Source of the DNA: Bacteroidales bacterium UBA4912
GTDB taxonomy: Bacteria > Bacteroidota > Bacteroidia > Bacteroidales > Dysgonomonadaceae
Assembly (NCBI GenBank): GCA_002398875.1
Contig: DHCC01000003.1
Location: 1-64,000 of the forward strand
Direction: 5' to 3'
Length of the DNA: 64,000 nt
Shown one piece after another: positions 18,123 to 26,832 of this stretch. The position numbers were made by a program, and so were the translations under genes. The notes beneath the pieces are model-generated. The model was not told the origin of the DNA. It was given only the letters and a program-made list of their open reading frames with translations, and ran no database searches. The number at the start of each line of letters is the position of its first letter. Within the stretch, counting starts at the first letter, position 1.

Positions 18123-19064
18123 TTATTGATAAAGTGATCCAGTATTTAGAACGGGCTGTGCAGATTCGTCGGCACAAAGGACAACAAGTAAATTGCTTAC
18201 CATTGCTGCTTTTTTATCTGCATCTAGCTCTACAATATCCTCATCTTTAATCTTATCCAAAGCCATCTTAACCATTGTGACTGCACCTTCAACAATCTTC
18301 TCGCGTGCTGCAATTATCGCCTCTGCCTGTTGACGGCGCAGCATTACTGCAGCTATTTCAGGTGCATAAGCCAGATAATTTATACGAGCCTCTACAATCT
18401 CAATACCAGCCATTTCGAGTCTGTTATTCAATTCAACCTCAAGATCATCATTAACTACGTTTCCTCCTGATCTTAATGTAATTTCCTCATCTGAAACAAG
18501 ACTACTATCGTATGCGTATTTACCGGCAATAAGTCTGAGTGCGGCATCACTCTGAACATCAACAAAGTTTTCGAATGCATCCATCTGCTTACTTACAGTA
18601 AATGTACCTGTACCAACTGCACCGGGCGCTGAAGCGGCAATTGTCTGTGAATCAATCTCAAACATAGCCTTATAAGTATCTTTAAGCCTCCATACGAGTA
18701 CCATTCCTATAAGAACAGGACTACCTACTTTGTCGTTCACTTTAATTGGACTAGGGTTAAGATTTCTTGCACGAAGCGAAAGTCTTTTCTTTGTCATAAA
18801 AGGATTAATCCAAAAGAATCCTGTATCTTTTAGTACTCCTTTGTACTTTCCGAAGAATATCATAACGACCGCCTCGTTAGGCTCTAACTTAGTAAATCCG
18901 AATAAAGAAACTATCCAAAACAAGGGTAAAATACTTCCGATTATTACACCCCATGTTCCTTGAAAAAACAGCCAAGCGATTACAAACAACAATACAAACT
19001 GGATTAAAAGCATAACGAAACCATTAACCTTTAAACCTTTAAAATTGAATTCTTTTGTTTCCAT
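18123..19064 (-). CDS. SPFH (stomatin/prohibitin/flotillin/HflK-C) domain protein
   Basis: A 313-residue membrane scaffold protein. Two adjacent hydrophobic segments (about residues 14-60) are followed by the SPFH domain, including EPNEAVVMIFFGKYKG, GSPVLIGMVLVWRL and a long alanine/glutamate helix (AAVMLRRQQAEAIIAAREK) near 220-240. SPFH proteins form membrane microdomain rings and often modulate proteases. The start at 19064 (METKEFNFKG) sits 36 bases after a well-spaced promoter. First gene of a three-gene operon. Confidence 0.9.
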   Translation of the reverse strand: METKEFNFKGLKVNGFVMLLIQFVLLFVIAWLFFQGTWGVIIGSILPLFWIVSLFGFTKLEPNEAVVMIFFGKYKGVLKDTGFFWINPFMTKKRLSLRARNLNPSPIKVNDKVGSPVLIGMVLVWRLKDTYKAMFEIDSQTIAASAPGAVGTGTFTVSKQMDAFENFVDVQSDAALRLIAGKYAYDSSLVSDEEITLRSGGNVVNDDLEVELNNRLEMAGIEIVEARINYLAYAPEIAAVMLRRQQAEAIIAAREKIVEGAVTMVKMALDKIKDEDIVELDADKKAAMVSNLLVVLCADESAQPVLNTGSLYQ

Positions 19065-19100
19065 AAATAGGTTATTTAAAATGATATTATTTTGATATTG

Positions 19101-19131
19101 CAAATATATCATGCTTTGTTATAACTACAAA
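19101..19131 (-). promoter_or_regulatory. Bacteroidetes-type promoter for the SPFH operon
   Basis: On the minus strand TTTG (19128-19131) and TATATTTG (19101-19108) are separated by 19 bases, matching the -33 / -7 arrangement. This is one of the best promoter matches in the window. Confidence 0.7.
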
Positions 19132-19227
19132 ATATTTATCAGTTTTATTTACATTTATTTTTACTTTCTGTTTTTACTTTTTAATCAATAAACTTTCCAG
19201 AAAACATTTTGAAGTTTTAAACGTTAA

Positions 19228-20382
19228 ATGGAATATGTTACACTTTCTAATTGTGAAATTTTGCCACAAAAAACCATTCTGATAATACTTCCAGTAATTT
19301 TCATTGCAGCTTATATTTACACGGCTGTCAGGCTATATAAGCTGGTACCTGAAACATCTCAGTTGCGTATACTAGTACCCATTTTATTTATTGTGGGCAT
19401 AATAGCAATTTTATTGTTTTTTTCTTTAGGCGAAAAGATGAATATTTCATTAGCAGGGTCGCTTTACATATTTAGTACCGGATGGCTTATTGCATTTCTG
19501 TATTTTTTTATTGCAGTATTTTTAATTGATTTATTTCGTCTGTCTAACGGTATTTTTCATATTATTGATAAAAATATTGTATACCGGCTTTTCACAAATA
19601 ATGCTGCAACATCTATGATTATTTTTGGGACTGTAGCTCTGATTTTGATTTATGGAAATATCCAATATCACAATAAAAAAAGACATCATATAAAAATTGA
19701 GACAGAAAAGATTCCATATCCTGTTAGAATTGTGGGTATAAGTGATCTTCATATTGGCTATACAATTTCGGCAAGGGAGGTTGACAAATGGGTTAAAATG
19801 ATAAATTATGAGAAACCTGATATTGTAATAATTGCGGGGGATATAATTGATAATCACCTGCGTCCGCTGATGCGTGATTCTACTGAGAATGTTTTAAGAA
19901 AAATAAATACGCGAATGGGGGTTTTTGCTTCTACCGGTAATCATGATCTTATGTTCGCTGTTGGTGAAGATGCGGGTTTTTACGAACGAGCAGGAATTAC
20001 ACTTCTCAGGGATAGCACACACAGTATTAATGAAATTACAGTTATAGGTCGCGATGACCACTCTAACATAAAAAGGAAAAGCCTGAACAGCATCATGGAG
20101 AATGTAAATAAGTCAACATTCACAATTCTACTGGAACATAAGCCTTTAAAACTTGAAGAAGCAAGTCAACAAAACATTGACTTCCAGTTGTCCGGTCACA
20201 CTCACAGGGGACAAATATTCCCTATTTCATTGATAACAGATAAAATTTTTGAACTGTCCAATGGTTATATGAAAAAGGAGAATACACACTTCTTTGTTAC
20301 AACCGGTATAGGAATATGGGGAGGCAAATTCAGGATAGGAACCAAATCTGAATATCTTGTTTTAGACTTGATTCAATCATAA
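19228..20382 (+). CDS. Membrane metallophosphoesterase (YaeI-like), copy 1
   Basis: A 384-residue protein with four hydrophobic segments in the first 155 residues and a C-terminal calcineurin-like phosphoesterase domain. Metal-binding motifs are in order: ISDLHIG, AGDIIDNH, STGNHD and SGHTHRGQ. Relatives include YaeI-type enzymes that cleave phosphodiesters or the UDP-diacylglucosamine pyrophosphate bond; the substrate here is not determinable. It is followed after 26 bases by a paralogue with the same architecture, so the pair is a tandem duplication with strong divergence. Confidence 0.88.
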   Translation: MEYVTLSNCEILPQKTILIILPVIFIAAYIYTAVRLYKLVPETSQLRILVPILFIVGIIAILLFFSLGEKMNISLAGSLYIFSTGWLIAFLYFFIAVFLIDLFRLSNGIFHIIDKNIVYRLFTNNAATSMIIFGTVALILIYGNIQYHNKKRHHIKIETEKIPYPVRIVGISDLHIGYTISAREVDKWVKMINYEKPDIVIIAGDIIDNHLRPLMRDSTENVLRKINTRMGVFASTGNHDLMFAVGEDAGFYERAGITLLRDSTHSINEITVIGRDDHSNIKRKSLNSIMENVNKSTFTILLEHKPLKLEEASQQNIDFQLSGHTHRGQIFPISLITDKIFELSNGYMKKENTHFFVTTGIGIWGGKFRIGTKSEYLVLDLIQS

Positions 20383-20408
20383 TTTACACAATAAATTAAA
20401 AATAGTAT

Positions 20409-21542
20409 ATGCGCGCACTTATCAGTGCTTTCATTGTTCATATTACACTTAACGTCTTAGTGTTCTTAAAAGGCTGGCATACTTTTGACAAAAAAAGGTG
20501 GGCTCGGATTATTCTGTTATTTATCTTCGGTATTGAATTTATCATCTATACTATAGGATTTATTTTTTACAGAAGTATTCCAGAAAATATCATTCAGCTT
20601 ATTCGAGTGATGGGTACAAGCTGGATGTTATTTTTGTTATATACAGGGGGTTTATGGTTAATTATCGACCTGATTTATATATTGATAAGAAAGTCTCAAA
20701 AAAAATCGTGGAATTTTAAAAAACAAACTCAGAAATTCAAAATTATATCATTCACAGTACCAATAATAATTGTATCGGGTATAATGACTAATGGACACCA
20801 TAAATTTTTAAACCCGGTTGTGCAAGAAATCAATATAACTGTAAACAAGCCGGTTGAAGAATTCGATTCGGTACGTATAGCTGTTGTTGGCGATTTACAT
20901 TTGGGATGGATGATAAACCGTTACCACACGAAACGTTTTGTAGACCTCATTATGGCACAGAAAGCCGATTTGATACTTTTTGTTGGAGATATATTAGATT
21001 CACATATTGATCCAGTTTTAGAACAGAATATGCATGATGAACTTGCACGGCTTTCAGCACCTTTAGGTGTTTTCTCGTGCACCGGCAATCACGAATATAG
21101 ATATGACTCTGAAGAAAAGATTCAGCTTTTAAACAATGCCGGAATAACTATGCTACGTGATTCTGCTGTTTTAATTGACAGTGCTTTTTATGTTATCGGA
21201 CGTGAGGATGTAATCATACTTAACAGAAAATCAACAGAAAATCTTCTCAAACAACAAGGTGTCGATATGTCTAAACCGGTTATCGTCCTCAATCATACAC
21301 CGGATGACCTGAGCGAAGAGTCAGATGCTGGCGTAGACATAGCCCTTTACGGACATACACACCATGGTCAGTCCTTCCCTGGGAATTTAGCAACTGAAGC
21401 AGTTTTTGAGGTAGCACACGGTTACAAGAAAAAAGAGAACACACACGTATATGTGACTTCGGGTATTGGTCTGGTAGGACCTCAATACCGTATTGGATCT
21501 GTTTCTGAAATTGCTTTGCTTACTGTCACCTTCCGTAAGTAA
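20409..21542 (+). CDS. Membrane metallophosphoesterase (YaeI-like), copy 2
   Basis: A 377-residue paralogue of the preceding gene: an N-terminal membrane region (about four segments to residue 130) and a metallophosphoesterase domain with VGDLHLGW, VGDILDSH, CTGNHEY and YGHTHHGQSF. The metal-ligating residues all appear intact. The shared end YKKKENTHVYVTSGIGL parallels copy 1 (MKKENTHFFVTTGIGI). Co-transcription with copy 1 is likely. Confidence 0.88.
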   Translation: MRALISAFIVHITLNVLVFLKGWHTFDKKRWARIILLFIFGIEFIIYTIGFIFYRSIPENIIQLIRVMGTSWMLFLLYTGGLWLIIDLIYILIRKSQKKSWNFKKQTQKFKIISFTVPIIIVSGIMTNGHHKFLNPVVQEINITVNKPVEEFDSVRIAVVGDLHLGWMINRYHTKRFVDLIMAQKADLILFVGDILDSHIDPVLEQNMHDELARLSAPLGVFSCTGNHEYRYDSEEKIQLLNNAGITMLRDSAVLIDSAFYVIGREDVIILNRKSTENLLKQQGVDMSKPVIVLNHTPDDLSEESDAGVDIALYGHTHHGQSFPGNLATEAVFEVAHGYKKKENTHVYVTSGIGLVGPQYRIGSVSEIALLTVTFRK

Positions 21543-21549
21543 ATAAACC

Positions 21550-21569
21550 ATGTTCACTTAAATGAACAT
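21550..21569. terminator. 20-bp palindrome between convergent genes
   Basis: ATGTTCA (21550-21556) pairs with TGAACAT (21563-21569) around a 6-base centre. It lies between the second metallophosphoesterase and murF, which converge. There is no T tract, so it is at best a weak bidirectional terminator or 3'-end stabilising hairpin. Confidence 0.4.
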
Positions 21570-21587
21570 CGTTATATTCACTTCTGA

Positions 21588-22889
21588 TTAAAGGTGCCCT
21601 ATAGCTTTCTCTAACTGGATTGAGTGAGATCCCTTTAAAAAGATATAGTGTTTATTTACTGGTTCTCTTTTTAAATCATCAATTAATTCTTCCACATTTT
21701 CAAAACACCTGAAATCATCTTCAGAATTTACCAGATCCTTAAAAACAGAACCAACGAGGTATATTAAATCGTATGGTTGTTTCCTTAGATAATCAATCAT
21801 CTTTATGTGCTCTTCTTTACTGACAGCCCCCAACTCTTTCATCTCACCTAGAATTACCATTTTTGGCAATGTCGTTGTAATAGAAGTGAAGAAGTCGAGT
21901 GATGTTTTCATACTTGTGGGATTAGCATTATAAGTATCAATAATCAGATCATTTTTATCAGTTCGCATGAACTGTGACCGGTAATTAGTAGGTTGATACT
22001 CCTCAAGTGCTGAGCTAATCCTTTCTGCATTTATACCGAAGAATTTTGAAATTGCCACAGCTGCAATGGCATTATCAAAATTGTATTCACCTACAAGACG
22101 GGTTTTAACCCTGTATGAGCTGTCAAAAAAGCTCCAATCGAATTCCAGGAAAGGTGTTGCATCAGCAATAGAACCTGAAGCAAAAAGTGTTGGGTCATTC
22201 TTTCCGTATAAAATACGATCCATTCCATCAGACAGATCAAAGAGTATTTTATTGTCTCTATTTACAAAAACTTTCCCTTCATGTTCACGGATAAAATCAA
22301 ATAGTTCCCCTTTGGTACTAATGACATTCTCAAAAGTACCAAAACCCTCAAGATGAGCTCTGCCTACATTTGTAATGATACCATAGTCAGGTTCTGCTAT
22401 TTCGCATAATTCTTTAATATCACCGGGATGACTTGCACCCATTTCCACTACTCCAATTTCGTGAGATTTGTCCATTGACAGTAGAGTTAGCGGAACTCCG
22501 ATATGATTGTTGAAATTTCCTTGAGTGAAAGCAACCTTAAACTTCCTTGACAATGAAATTGCGATCAACTCTTTGGTTGTAGTCTTTCCATTTGTCCCTG
22601 TAACAGCGATAATAGCTATTTTGAGTTTTTTTCTGTGATAATTTGCCAGCTGCTGTAATGTTCTTAATACATTATCAACTTTAATAACTCTATCATCCTT
22701 GTTATCATCATCCCATTCATCAACTACTGCGTAAGAGCAGCCTGCTTCGAGTGATTTTTCGGCAAAAAGGTTACCGTTAAACCGGTCACCTTTTAAGGCA
22801 AAAAATATAGATCCTCGGCTACAGATCCTTGAATCAGTAGTAATGGTTGGGTATTTACAAAAAATGGAGTATAGTTCTTTTATATCCAT
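21588..22889 (-). CDS. murF: UDP-N-acetylmuramoyl-tripeptide--D-alanyl-D-alanine ligase
   Basis: A 433-residue Mur ligase adding D-Ala-D-Ala to the UDP-MurNAc-tripeptide, the last cytoplasmic peptidoglycan precursor step. An N-terminal substrate domain (TTDSRICSRGSIFFALKGDRF) precedes the ATP-binding VTGTNGKTTTKEL near residue 100, then VVEMGASHPGDI, and the C-terminal domain with DTYNANPTSMK. Length is normal. It is not in a dcw cluster. It follows the C1 peptidase gene after 15 bases and is probably co-transcribed with it. Confidence 0.96.
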   Translation of the reverse strand: MDIKELYSIFCKYPTITTDSRICSRGSIFFALKGDRFNGNLFAEKSLEAGCSYAVVDEWDDDNKDDRVIKVDNVLRTLQQLANYHRKKLKIAIIAVTGTNGKTTTKELIAISLSRKFKVAFTQGNFNNHIGVPLTLLSMDKSHEIGVVEMGASHPGDIKELCEIAEPDYGIITNVGRAHLEGFGTFENVISTKGELFDFIREHEGKVFVNRDNKILFDLSDGMDRILYGKNDPTLFASGSIADATPFLEFDWSFFDSSYRVKTRLVGEYNFDNAIAAVAISKFFGINAERISSALEEYQPTNYRSQFMRTDKNDLIIDTYNANPTSMKTSLDFFTSITTTLPKMVILGEMKELGAVSKEEHIKMIDYLRKQPYDLIYLVGSVFKDLVNSEDDFRCFENVEELIDDLKREPVNKHYIFLKGSHSIQLEKAIGHL

Positions 22890-22904
22890 GTTTACCGTAA
22901 ATAA

Positions 22905-24074
22905 TTAAAGACCAATTTTCTTAGCAATATCTTCAGGTATTGCGTCTTTGTGCAGTACTATACTAAGGGTCTTATACTTAACAAATGGTACTGAAGCATA
23001 CCATAATCCATTATAAGGTCCGGTTTCTCCCCATGAATTTTTTACCATATAATATTTATTACCATTCTGATCAGTAGCAATTCCATATATTTGCATCCCG
23101 TGATCATCAGTAGTTTGGTAATTATCAAACGCTTCCTGTCGCATTTCCTGAGTTATTCCTTTTTCAGCCAGCACCTCCATACCAACGCGGGATCTAATAC
23201 TTACATCCCGTTCACGACTGGATTGTCCCAGCCATTTCTCCTGATCACTTCCAGCATTCTCAGGTGCATTTTCATCCGGTATGATGGCAATTCCTGAACG
23301 AGAGAAGCCCGCCTCACTAACATCCGAAGCCCAAGCGATTGTAAAACCCTGCATTATTGCATTGTCCATAACCTCGATTAACTCATCAATTGGTAAGTTA
23401 TAGGAATCGGCCCAACGCCAGTTATCCGGGACTTCAACAGGAAAGGCTGTATAAAACGGCTGATGACTGAATGAAGTCAAAGAGATGTAATCTTCCTGAT
23501 TTAGACCAAGATATTGTTTAAATGTATGTGGAGTATATTCAGTCCCATTATATGTAAATGTTTCCGGGACCTCTCCCAGATAAGTATCCAATATAGCCGA
23601 AAAACCATCAAACCAAACAGGAGAAAGACCTCGTGCTCCTATAATTCCATTCATATACCCTGCAAGTACTTTATCCAACTCTCCATGATCATGAGTTTCA
23701 GAACCATAATTAAGACCCTCATAAACATCATTGGGCATAATACCGAAATCATTAATTGTTTCTACTACATCAGCAAATGAACCTCCGGCGGCAAAATTCA
23801 AATTACCATGCAAGCGTGCATACTTCTTTGCTTTATCTTCATAATTCTTACGCACAATATACATCTCAGACAGATCAAAAGTACCTTTTCCCATCCTGAT
23901 AAGCTCTGACTCTAAAAGTCCTACACCTGAGAAGCTCCAGCAAGTACCAGTACTTGATTGGTTTTTTACAGATGTAATGGGATTTTCTTTTACCGTTTTG
24001 AAAGTATACGTACTCTGTGCCGTAATTGTCACTGCCACTAGCAATGTAATGAAGATTGTATAAATTTTTCTCAT
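22905..24074 (-). CDS. C1 family (bleomycin hydrolase / PepC-like) cysteine peptidase, secreted
   Basis: A 389-residue papain-fold peptidase with a signal peptide (IYTIFITLLVAVTITAQ). The catalytic triad is visible: Cys in SSTGTCWSFSGVG, His in DDHGMQIYG and Asn in MVKNSWGE; the oxyanion Gln lies in VKNQSSTGTC. This arrangement matches bleomycin hydrolase/PepC aminopeptidases, which here would act in the periplasm, as is usual for Bacteroidetes members. It has its own promoter box at 24134-24141. Confidence 0.9.
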   Translation of the reverse strand: MRKIYTIFITLLVAVTITAQSTYTFKTVKENPITSVKNQSSTGTCWSFSGVGLLESELIRMGKGTFDLSEMYIVRKNYEDKAKKYARLHGNLNFAAGGSFADVVETINDFGIMPNDVYEGLNYGSETHDHGELDKVLAGYMNGIIGARGLSPVWFDGFSAILDTYLGEVPETFTYNGTEYTPHTFKQYLGLNQEDYISLTSFSHQPFYTAFPVEVPDNWRWADSYNLPIDELIEVMDNAIMQGFTIAWASDVSEAGFSRSGIAIIPDENAPENAGSDQEKWLGQSSRERDVSIRSRVGMEVLAEKGITQEMRQEAFDNYQTTDDHGMQIYGIATDQNGNKYYMVKNSWGETGPYNGLWYASVPFVKYKTLSIVLHKDAIPEDIAKKIGL

Positions 24075-24133
24075 ATTAATACTGTAGTTTTTTTAGTCCT
24101 GGAAAAATAGAAGTGTAATAAATTTACGAGTAA

Positions 24134-24141
24134 CAAATATA
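24134..24141 (-). promoter_or_regulatory. Candidate -7 promoter box for the C1 peptidase-murF unit
   Basis: The minus strand reads TATATTTG (TAnnTTTG), about 60 bases upstream of the peptidase ATG. It is divergent from the box at 24175. Confidence 0.5.
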
Positions 24142-24174
24142 GCTTAAATAAAGGAATATCCATAAAATAAAAAG

Positions 24175-24182
24175 TATCTTTG
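24175..24182 (+). promoter_or_regulatory. Candidate -7 promoter box for the 24.2-kb gene pair
   Basis: TATCTTTG matches TAnnTTTG 22 bases before the ATG at 24205. Confidence 0.55.
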
Positions 24183-24204
24183 CGATTAAAATATTACGAT
24201 TATT

Positions 24205-24657
24205 ATGGATGATCTGAAACCTAAAAAAAGAAAAAGTCGTAAAGGGCTGGCTTGGTTCATCAGTATACTTATTATTGCACTTGGCATATTCGTTTATGTC
24301 AGATACTACTATGTATTTGGAACAGGTGTAAAATCAGGTGAACTAAATTATCTTGTTTATAAAGGTGTTGTATTCAAAACGTATGAAGGGAAACTGATAC
24401 AGTCAGGATTCAGAGCTGATAAACCCGGAGGTTTACAATCCAACCAGTTTGATTTTTCAGTTGTAGATGAGGAGATTGCTCAAAAATTAATGATATCCGG
24501 AGGTAAAAACGTCCAATTGCATTATAAAGAGTATTTTGGCACTTTACCATGGAGAGGATACACTAAGTTTATTGTAGACAGCATTGTTAGCATAGAAGAG
24601 CCGGTAAAATCAGATAATCTGGATGAATTAACACCGTACATTCTGGAAACCTTGTGA
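24205..24657 (+). CDS. Conserved hypothetical protein with one N-terminal membrane anchor
   Basis: A 150-residue protein: a lysine/arginine-rich cytosolic N-terminus (KPKKRKSRKG), one transmembrane segment (about residues 16-34), then a soluble beta-rich domain containing GELNYLVYKGVVFKTYEGK. Similar Bacteroidetes proteins exist and, as I recall, some carry a spurious 6-phosphogluconate dehydrogenase label; no dehydrogenase motif is present. It precedes the RNase H1 gene by 11 bases and is likely co-transcribed. Confidence 0.75.
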   Translation: MDDLKPKKRKSRKGLAWFISILIIALGIFVYVRYYYVFGTGVKSGELNYLVYKGVVFKTYEGKLIQSGFRADKPGGLQSNQFDFSVVDEEIAQKLMISGGKNVQLHYKEYFGTLPWRGYTKFIVDSIVSIEEPVKSDNLDELTPYILETL

Positions 24658-24668
24658 GAGGGTGACTT

Positions 24669-25313
24669 ATGGCAAAAAAGAAAAGATTTTATGTAGTTTG
24701 GAAAGGAGTAGTACCGGGTGTTTATTCTACATGGGACGAATGCAAGAAAAATGTTCAAGGTTTCGAAAATGCCTTATATAAATCATTCGGTTCTCTGGAA
24801 GAGGCTCAACATGCTTTCGCTGAAAATCCCTGGAAACATTTAAATGGAAAAAACAGTAAAAAGACATCTCAAAAAGCAGGTGTTGACTCCCCCAATTCTT
24901 CAGAAAAAATTATAAAAGATAGTATTGCCGTGGATGCAGCTTGTAGTGGCAATCCGGGACTTTTAGAATATCGAGGCGTTTATGTAGCCGATGGTGTCGA
25001 AATCTTTCATGTCGGTCCTTTGGAGGAAGGCACTAATAATATCGGAGAGTTCCTTGCTATAGTACATGCTTTGGCCCTTTTGAAAAAAAACAACGACAAT
25101 ACATCAATTTATTCCGATAGTATGAATGCAATTAAATGGGTTGCGAAAAAGAAATGCAATACTAAACTAGCTCGTTCTGAAAAGAATCAAATTGTATTTG
25201 ATCTTATCGATAGAGCTGAAAAGTGGTTAAATTCGCATACCTATTCTAATCCAATACTAAAATGGGATACTTCCGGCTGGGGTGAAATACCTGCAGATTT
25301 CGGTAGAAAATAA
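24669..25313 (+). CDS. rnhA: Ribonuclease H1 with N-terminal viroplasmin (hybrid-binding) domain
   Basis: A 214-residue enzyme that cleaves RNA in RNA:DNA hybrids. Residues 1-60 form the viroplasmin/hybrid-binding domain (FYVVWKGVVPGVYSTWDEC, then FGSLEEAQHAF). After a Ser/Lys-rich linker comes a type 1 RNase H fold with acidic residues in AVDAACSGNPG, NNIGEFLAIVHAL and IYSDSMNAIKW, and a C-terminal Asp in LKWDTSGWGEIPADFGRK. Complete, and convergent with tatD with one base between them. Confidence 0.93.
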   Translation: MAKKKRFYVVWKGVVPGVYSTWDECKKNVQGFENALYKSFGSLEEAQHAFAENPWKHLNGKNSKKTSQKAGVDSPNSSEKIIKDSIAVDAACSGNPGLLEYRGVYVADGVEIFHVGPLEEGTNNIGEFLAIVHALALLKKNNDNTSIYSDSMNAIKWVAKKKCNTKLARSEKNQIVFDLIDRAEKWLNSHTYSNPILKWDTSGWGEIPADFGRK

Positions 25314-25314
25314 T

Positions 25315-26013
25315 CTAATCCTCTTCCTCCTCATCTGGATAATAAGGCTTGGGAGGCTTTACTGTAGGAAATATTTTACGCACATTGTCAGCTACCTTTG
25401 AAGCAAACTCTCCTCTTTCAATATTCATAGCTTGAGAAGCCTGAAGATAAACCTCACGGATAGTCATTTCTCCTTCATCAGTTTCGCAGAATAGCGAATC
25501 TATTGGTATAATTTGCAGTGAATCAATGTTGATGGAATCACCAACTGAAAAAAGAAAGCCTTCTTTTATCAGACGTTTTGTCAATTCTGGTTTCCCCCTA
25601 TAACCATGAATAATCCAGGGTTGAGTAGGGTTAGTCTCTTTCTTCACTTTTAAAAGTTCTTCCCACGCTTTTACGCAATGAATAATAACCGGTTTATCTA
25701 GTTTCTCAGAAAGTTCTATATGTTTCTTAAAAACCGGAATCTGCACATCAAACGAAGGACCTTTTAATCTATCCAGTCCTGTTTCTCCAATTGCAACAAT
25801 ACGCGGATCAGATGCAATTTCAGTCAGATATGCCATCTGTGTCTCGCTATCTTCTGAGTACCATGGATGAATACCACAAGAGAATGAGTGTCGTTGGTGC
25901 AATTCTTTAGCAACTTCAAATTCAAGGGAATATACATCAAAGATACACGAGTGATATGGATCATCGTTATCTTCTGTGTAAATCTGGTGTGTATGTACGT
26001 CGTAAAATTCCAT
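25315..26013 (-). CDS. TatD family metal-dependent hydrolase (putative DNase)
   Basis: A 232-residue TIM-barrel amidohydrolase-type protein. It shows the metal-binding DVHTHQ at the N-terminus, CGIHPWY, AIGETGLDR with the catalytic Glu, KPVIIHCVKAWEELL and FCETDEGE near the end. It is shorter than canonical 260-residue TatD enzymes, as in other Bacteroidetes members, and ends in an acidic tail (YPDEEEED). It lies 12 bases after yidD, probably the last gene of rnpA-yidD-tatD. Confidence 0.88.
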   Translation of the reverse strand: MEFYDVHTHQIYTEDNDDPYHSCIFDVYSLEFEVAKELHQRHSFSCGIHPWYSEDSETQMAYLTEIASDPRIVAIGETGLDRLKGPSFDVQIPVFKKHIELSEKLDKPVIIHCVKAWEELLKVKKETNPTQPWIIHGYRGKPELTKRLIKEGFLFSVGDSINIDSLQIIPIDSLFCETDEGEMTIREVYLQASQAMNIERGEFASKVADNVRKIFPTVKPPKPYYPDEEEED

Positions 26014-26025
26014 TATATTGTTATC

Positions 26026-26295
26026 CTATGCTTCCTTCTTACCTTTTTTTGTCTTCGGCTCCGGTACAGGATCATATCCAGATCCTCCCCATGGGTTACA
26101 ACTTATTATTCGTCTGACAGACAAGTATAATCCTCTAAAAGGACCATGCTTTTTTAATGCTTCAATCGTGTATTGTGAACATGTTGGTGTATATCTGCAA
26201 CTAGGTGGTAAAAGTGGCGAAATAGCTGCCCTGTAAAAATAAACAGGAATAAGCAAAATCCATGTCAACAGTCTCTTTATACCATTCAGCATCAC
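26026..26295 (-). CDS. yidD: Membrane protein insertion efficiency factor YidD
   Basis: An 89-residue membrane-associated protein that aids YidC-dependent insertion. It carries the family motif with conserved cysteines: [32 protein letters not shown], and [18 protein letters not shown]. Its ATG overlaps the rnpA stop by four bases (ATGA), the usual bacterial rnpA-yidD coupling. It ends in a Lys-rich tail. Confidence 0.95.
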   Translation of the reverse strand: MMLNGIKRLLTWILLIPVYFYRAAISPLLPPSCRYTPTCSQYTIEALKKHGPFRGLYLSVRRIISCNPWGGSGYDPVPEPKTKKGKKEA

Positions 26296-26696
26296 TCTTC
26301 CCCGGTCTCAAATCTTTTTTTAATCTCATTCAGTGCTTTACGCATTCCTCTCTCAATTGAATCAAAATCAGACAATTCATCTTTTACATAAACAAACGCT
26401 ATTTCAATATGCCTGTTACCACCTATTAAAACATTGTGAAGAATATGTTTGTTCATCCTGAACGATTCTCTTATGAGCCTCTTCATCCTATTACGATTTA
26501 CAGCTGATTTAATCCTTTTTTTAGGGATACTCACCAATACTTCAAGCACTTCAGGATTTTGAGTTACTTTTTCAAGATAAACGATTCTTAATGGATAAGC
26601 AACAAAAGATTTACCTCTGATAAAAAGATTCTCTATCCTTTTATCACCTGTTAATCTCTCCTCCTTCTTAAAAAAATAGCGCTGTTCGTTATCCAT
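26292..26696 (-). CDS. rnpA: Ribonuclease P protein component
   Basis: A 134-residue basic protein that binds RNase P RNA for 5' maturation of tRNAs. It shows [20 protein letters not shown] at the N-terminus and the RNR signature [17 protein letters not shown] near residues 70-85. I start it at 26696 (MDNEQRYFF); ATGs at 26708 and 26756 are in frame, but the promoter box at 26732-26739 would lie inside the longest version. rpmH, its usual neighbour in other phyla, is absent. Confidence 0.93.
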   Translation of the reverse strand: MDNEQRYFFKKEERLTGDKRIENLFIRGKSFVAYPLRIVYLEKVTQNPEVLEVLVSIPKKRIKSAVNRNRMKRLIRESFRMNKHILHNVLIGGNRHIEIAFVYVKDELSDFDSIERGMRKALNEIKKRFETGEE

Positions 26697-26731
26697 AGAT
26701 AAAAGCATTCCTCTGAAAGCAATTACTACAA

Positions 26732-26739
26732 CAAAGATA
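26732..26739 (-). promoter_or_regulatory. Candidate -7 promoter box for rnpA-yidD-tatD
   Basis: The minus strand reads TATCTTTG (TAnnTTTG), 35 bases before the chosen rnpA ATG and downstream of the hemD terminator. Confidence 0.5.
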
Positions 26740-26773
26740 AACCTTTTTGAAATCAAACATCAGACTTTAGGTA

Positions 26774-26806
26774 AGAAAAAAGGAAAAGTAAATGTTGAAC
26801 TTTTCC
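26774..26806 (-). terminator. Intrinsic terminator after hemD
   Basis: A perfect 8-bp stem pairs GGAAAAGT (26782-26789) with ACTTTTCC (26799-26806), followed on the minus strand by a T run. It separates hemD from rnpA, which are otherwise head-to-tail. Confidence 0.85.
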
Positions 26807-26832
26807 AATTATAAAAATTATCTGAATATCAT

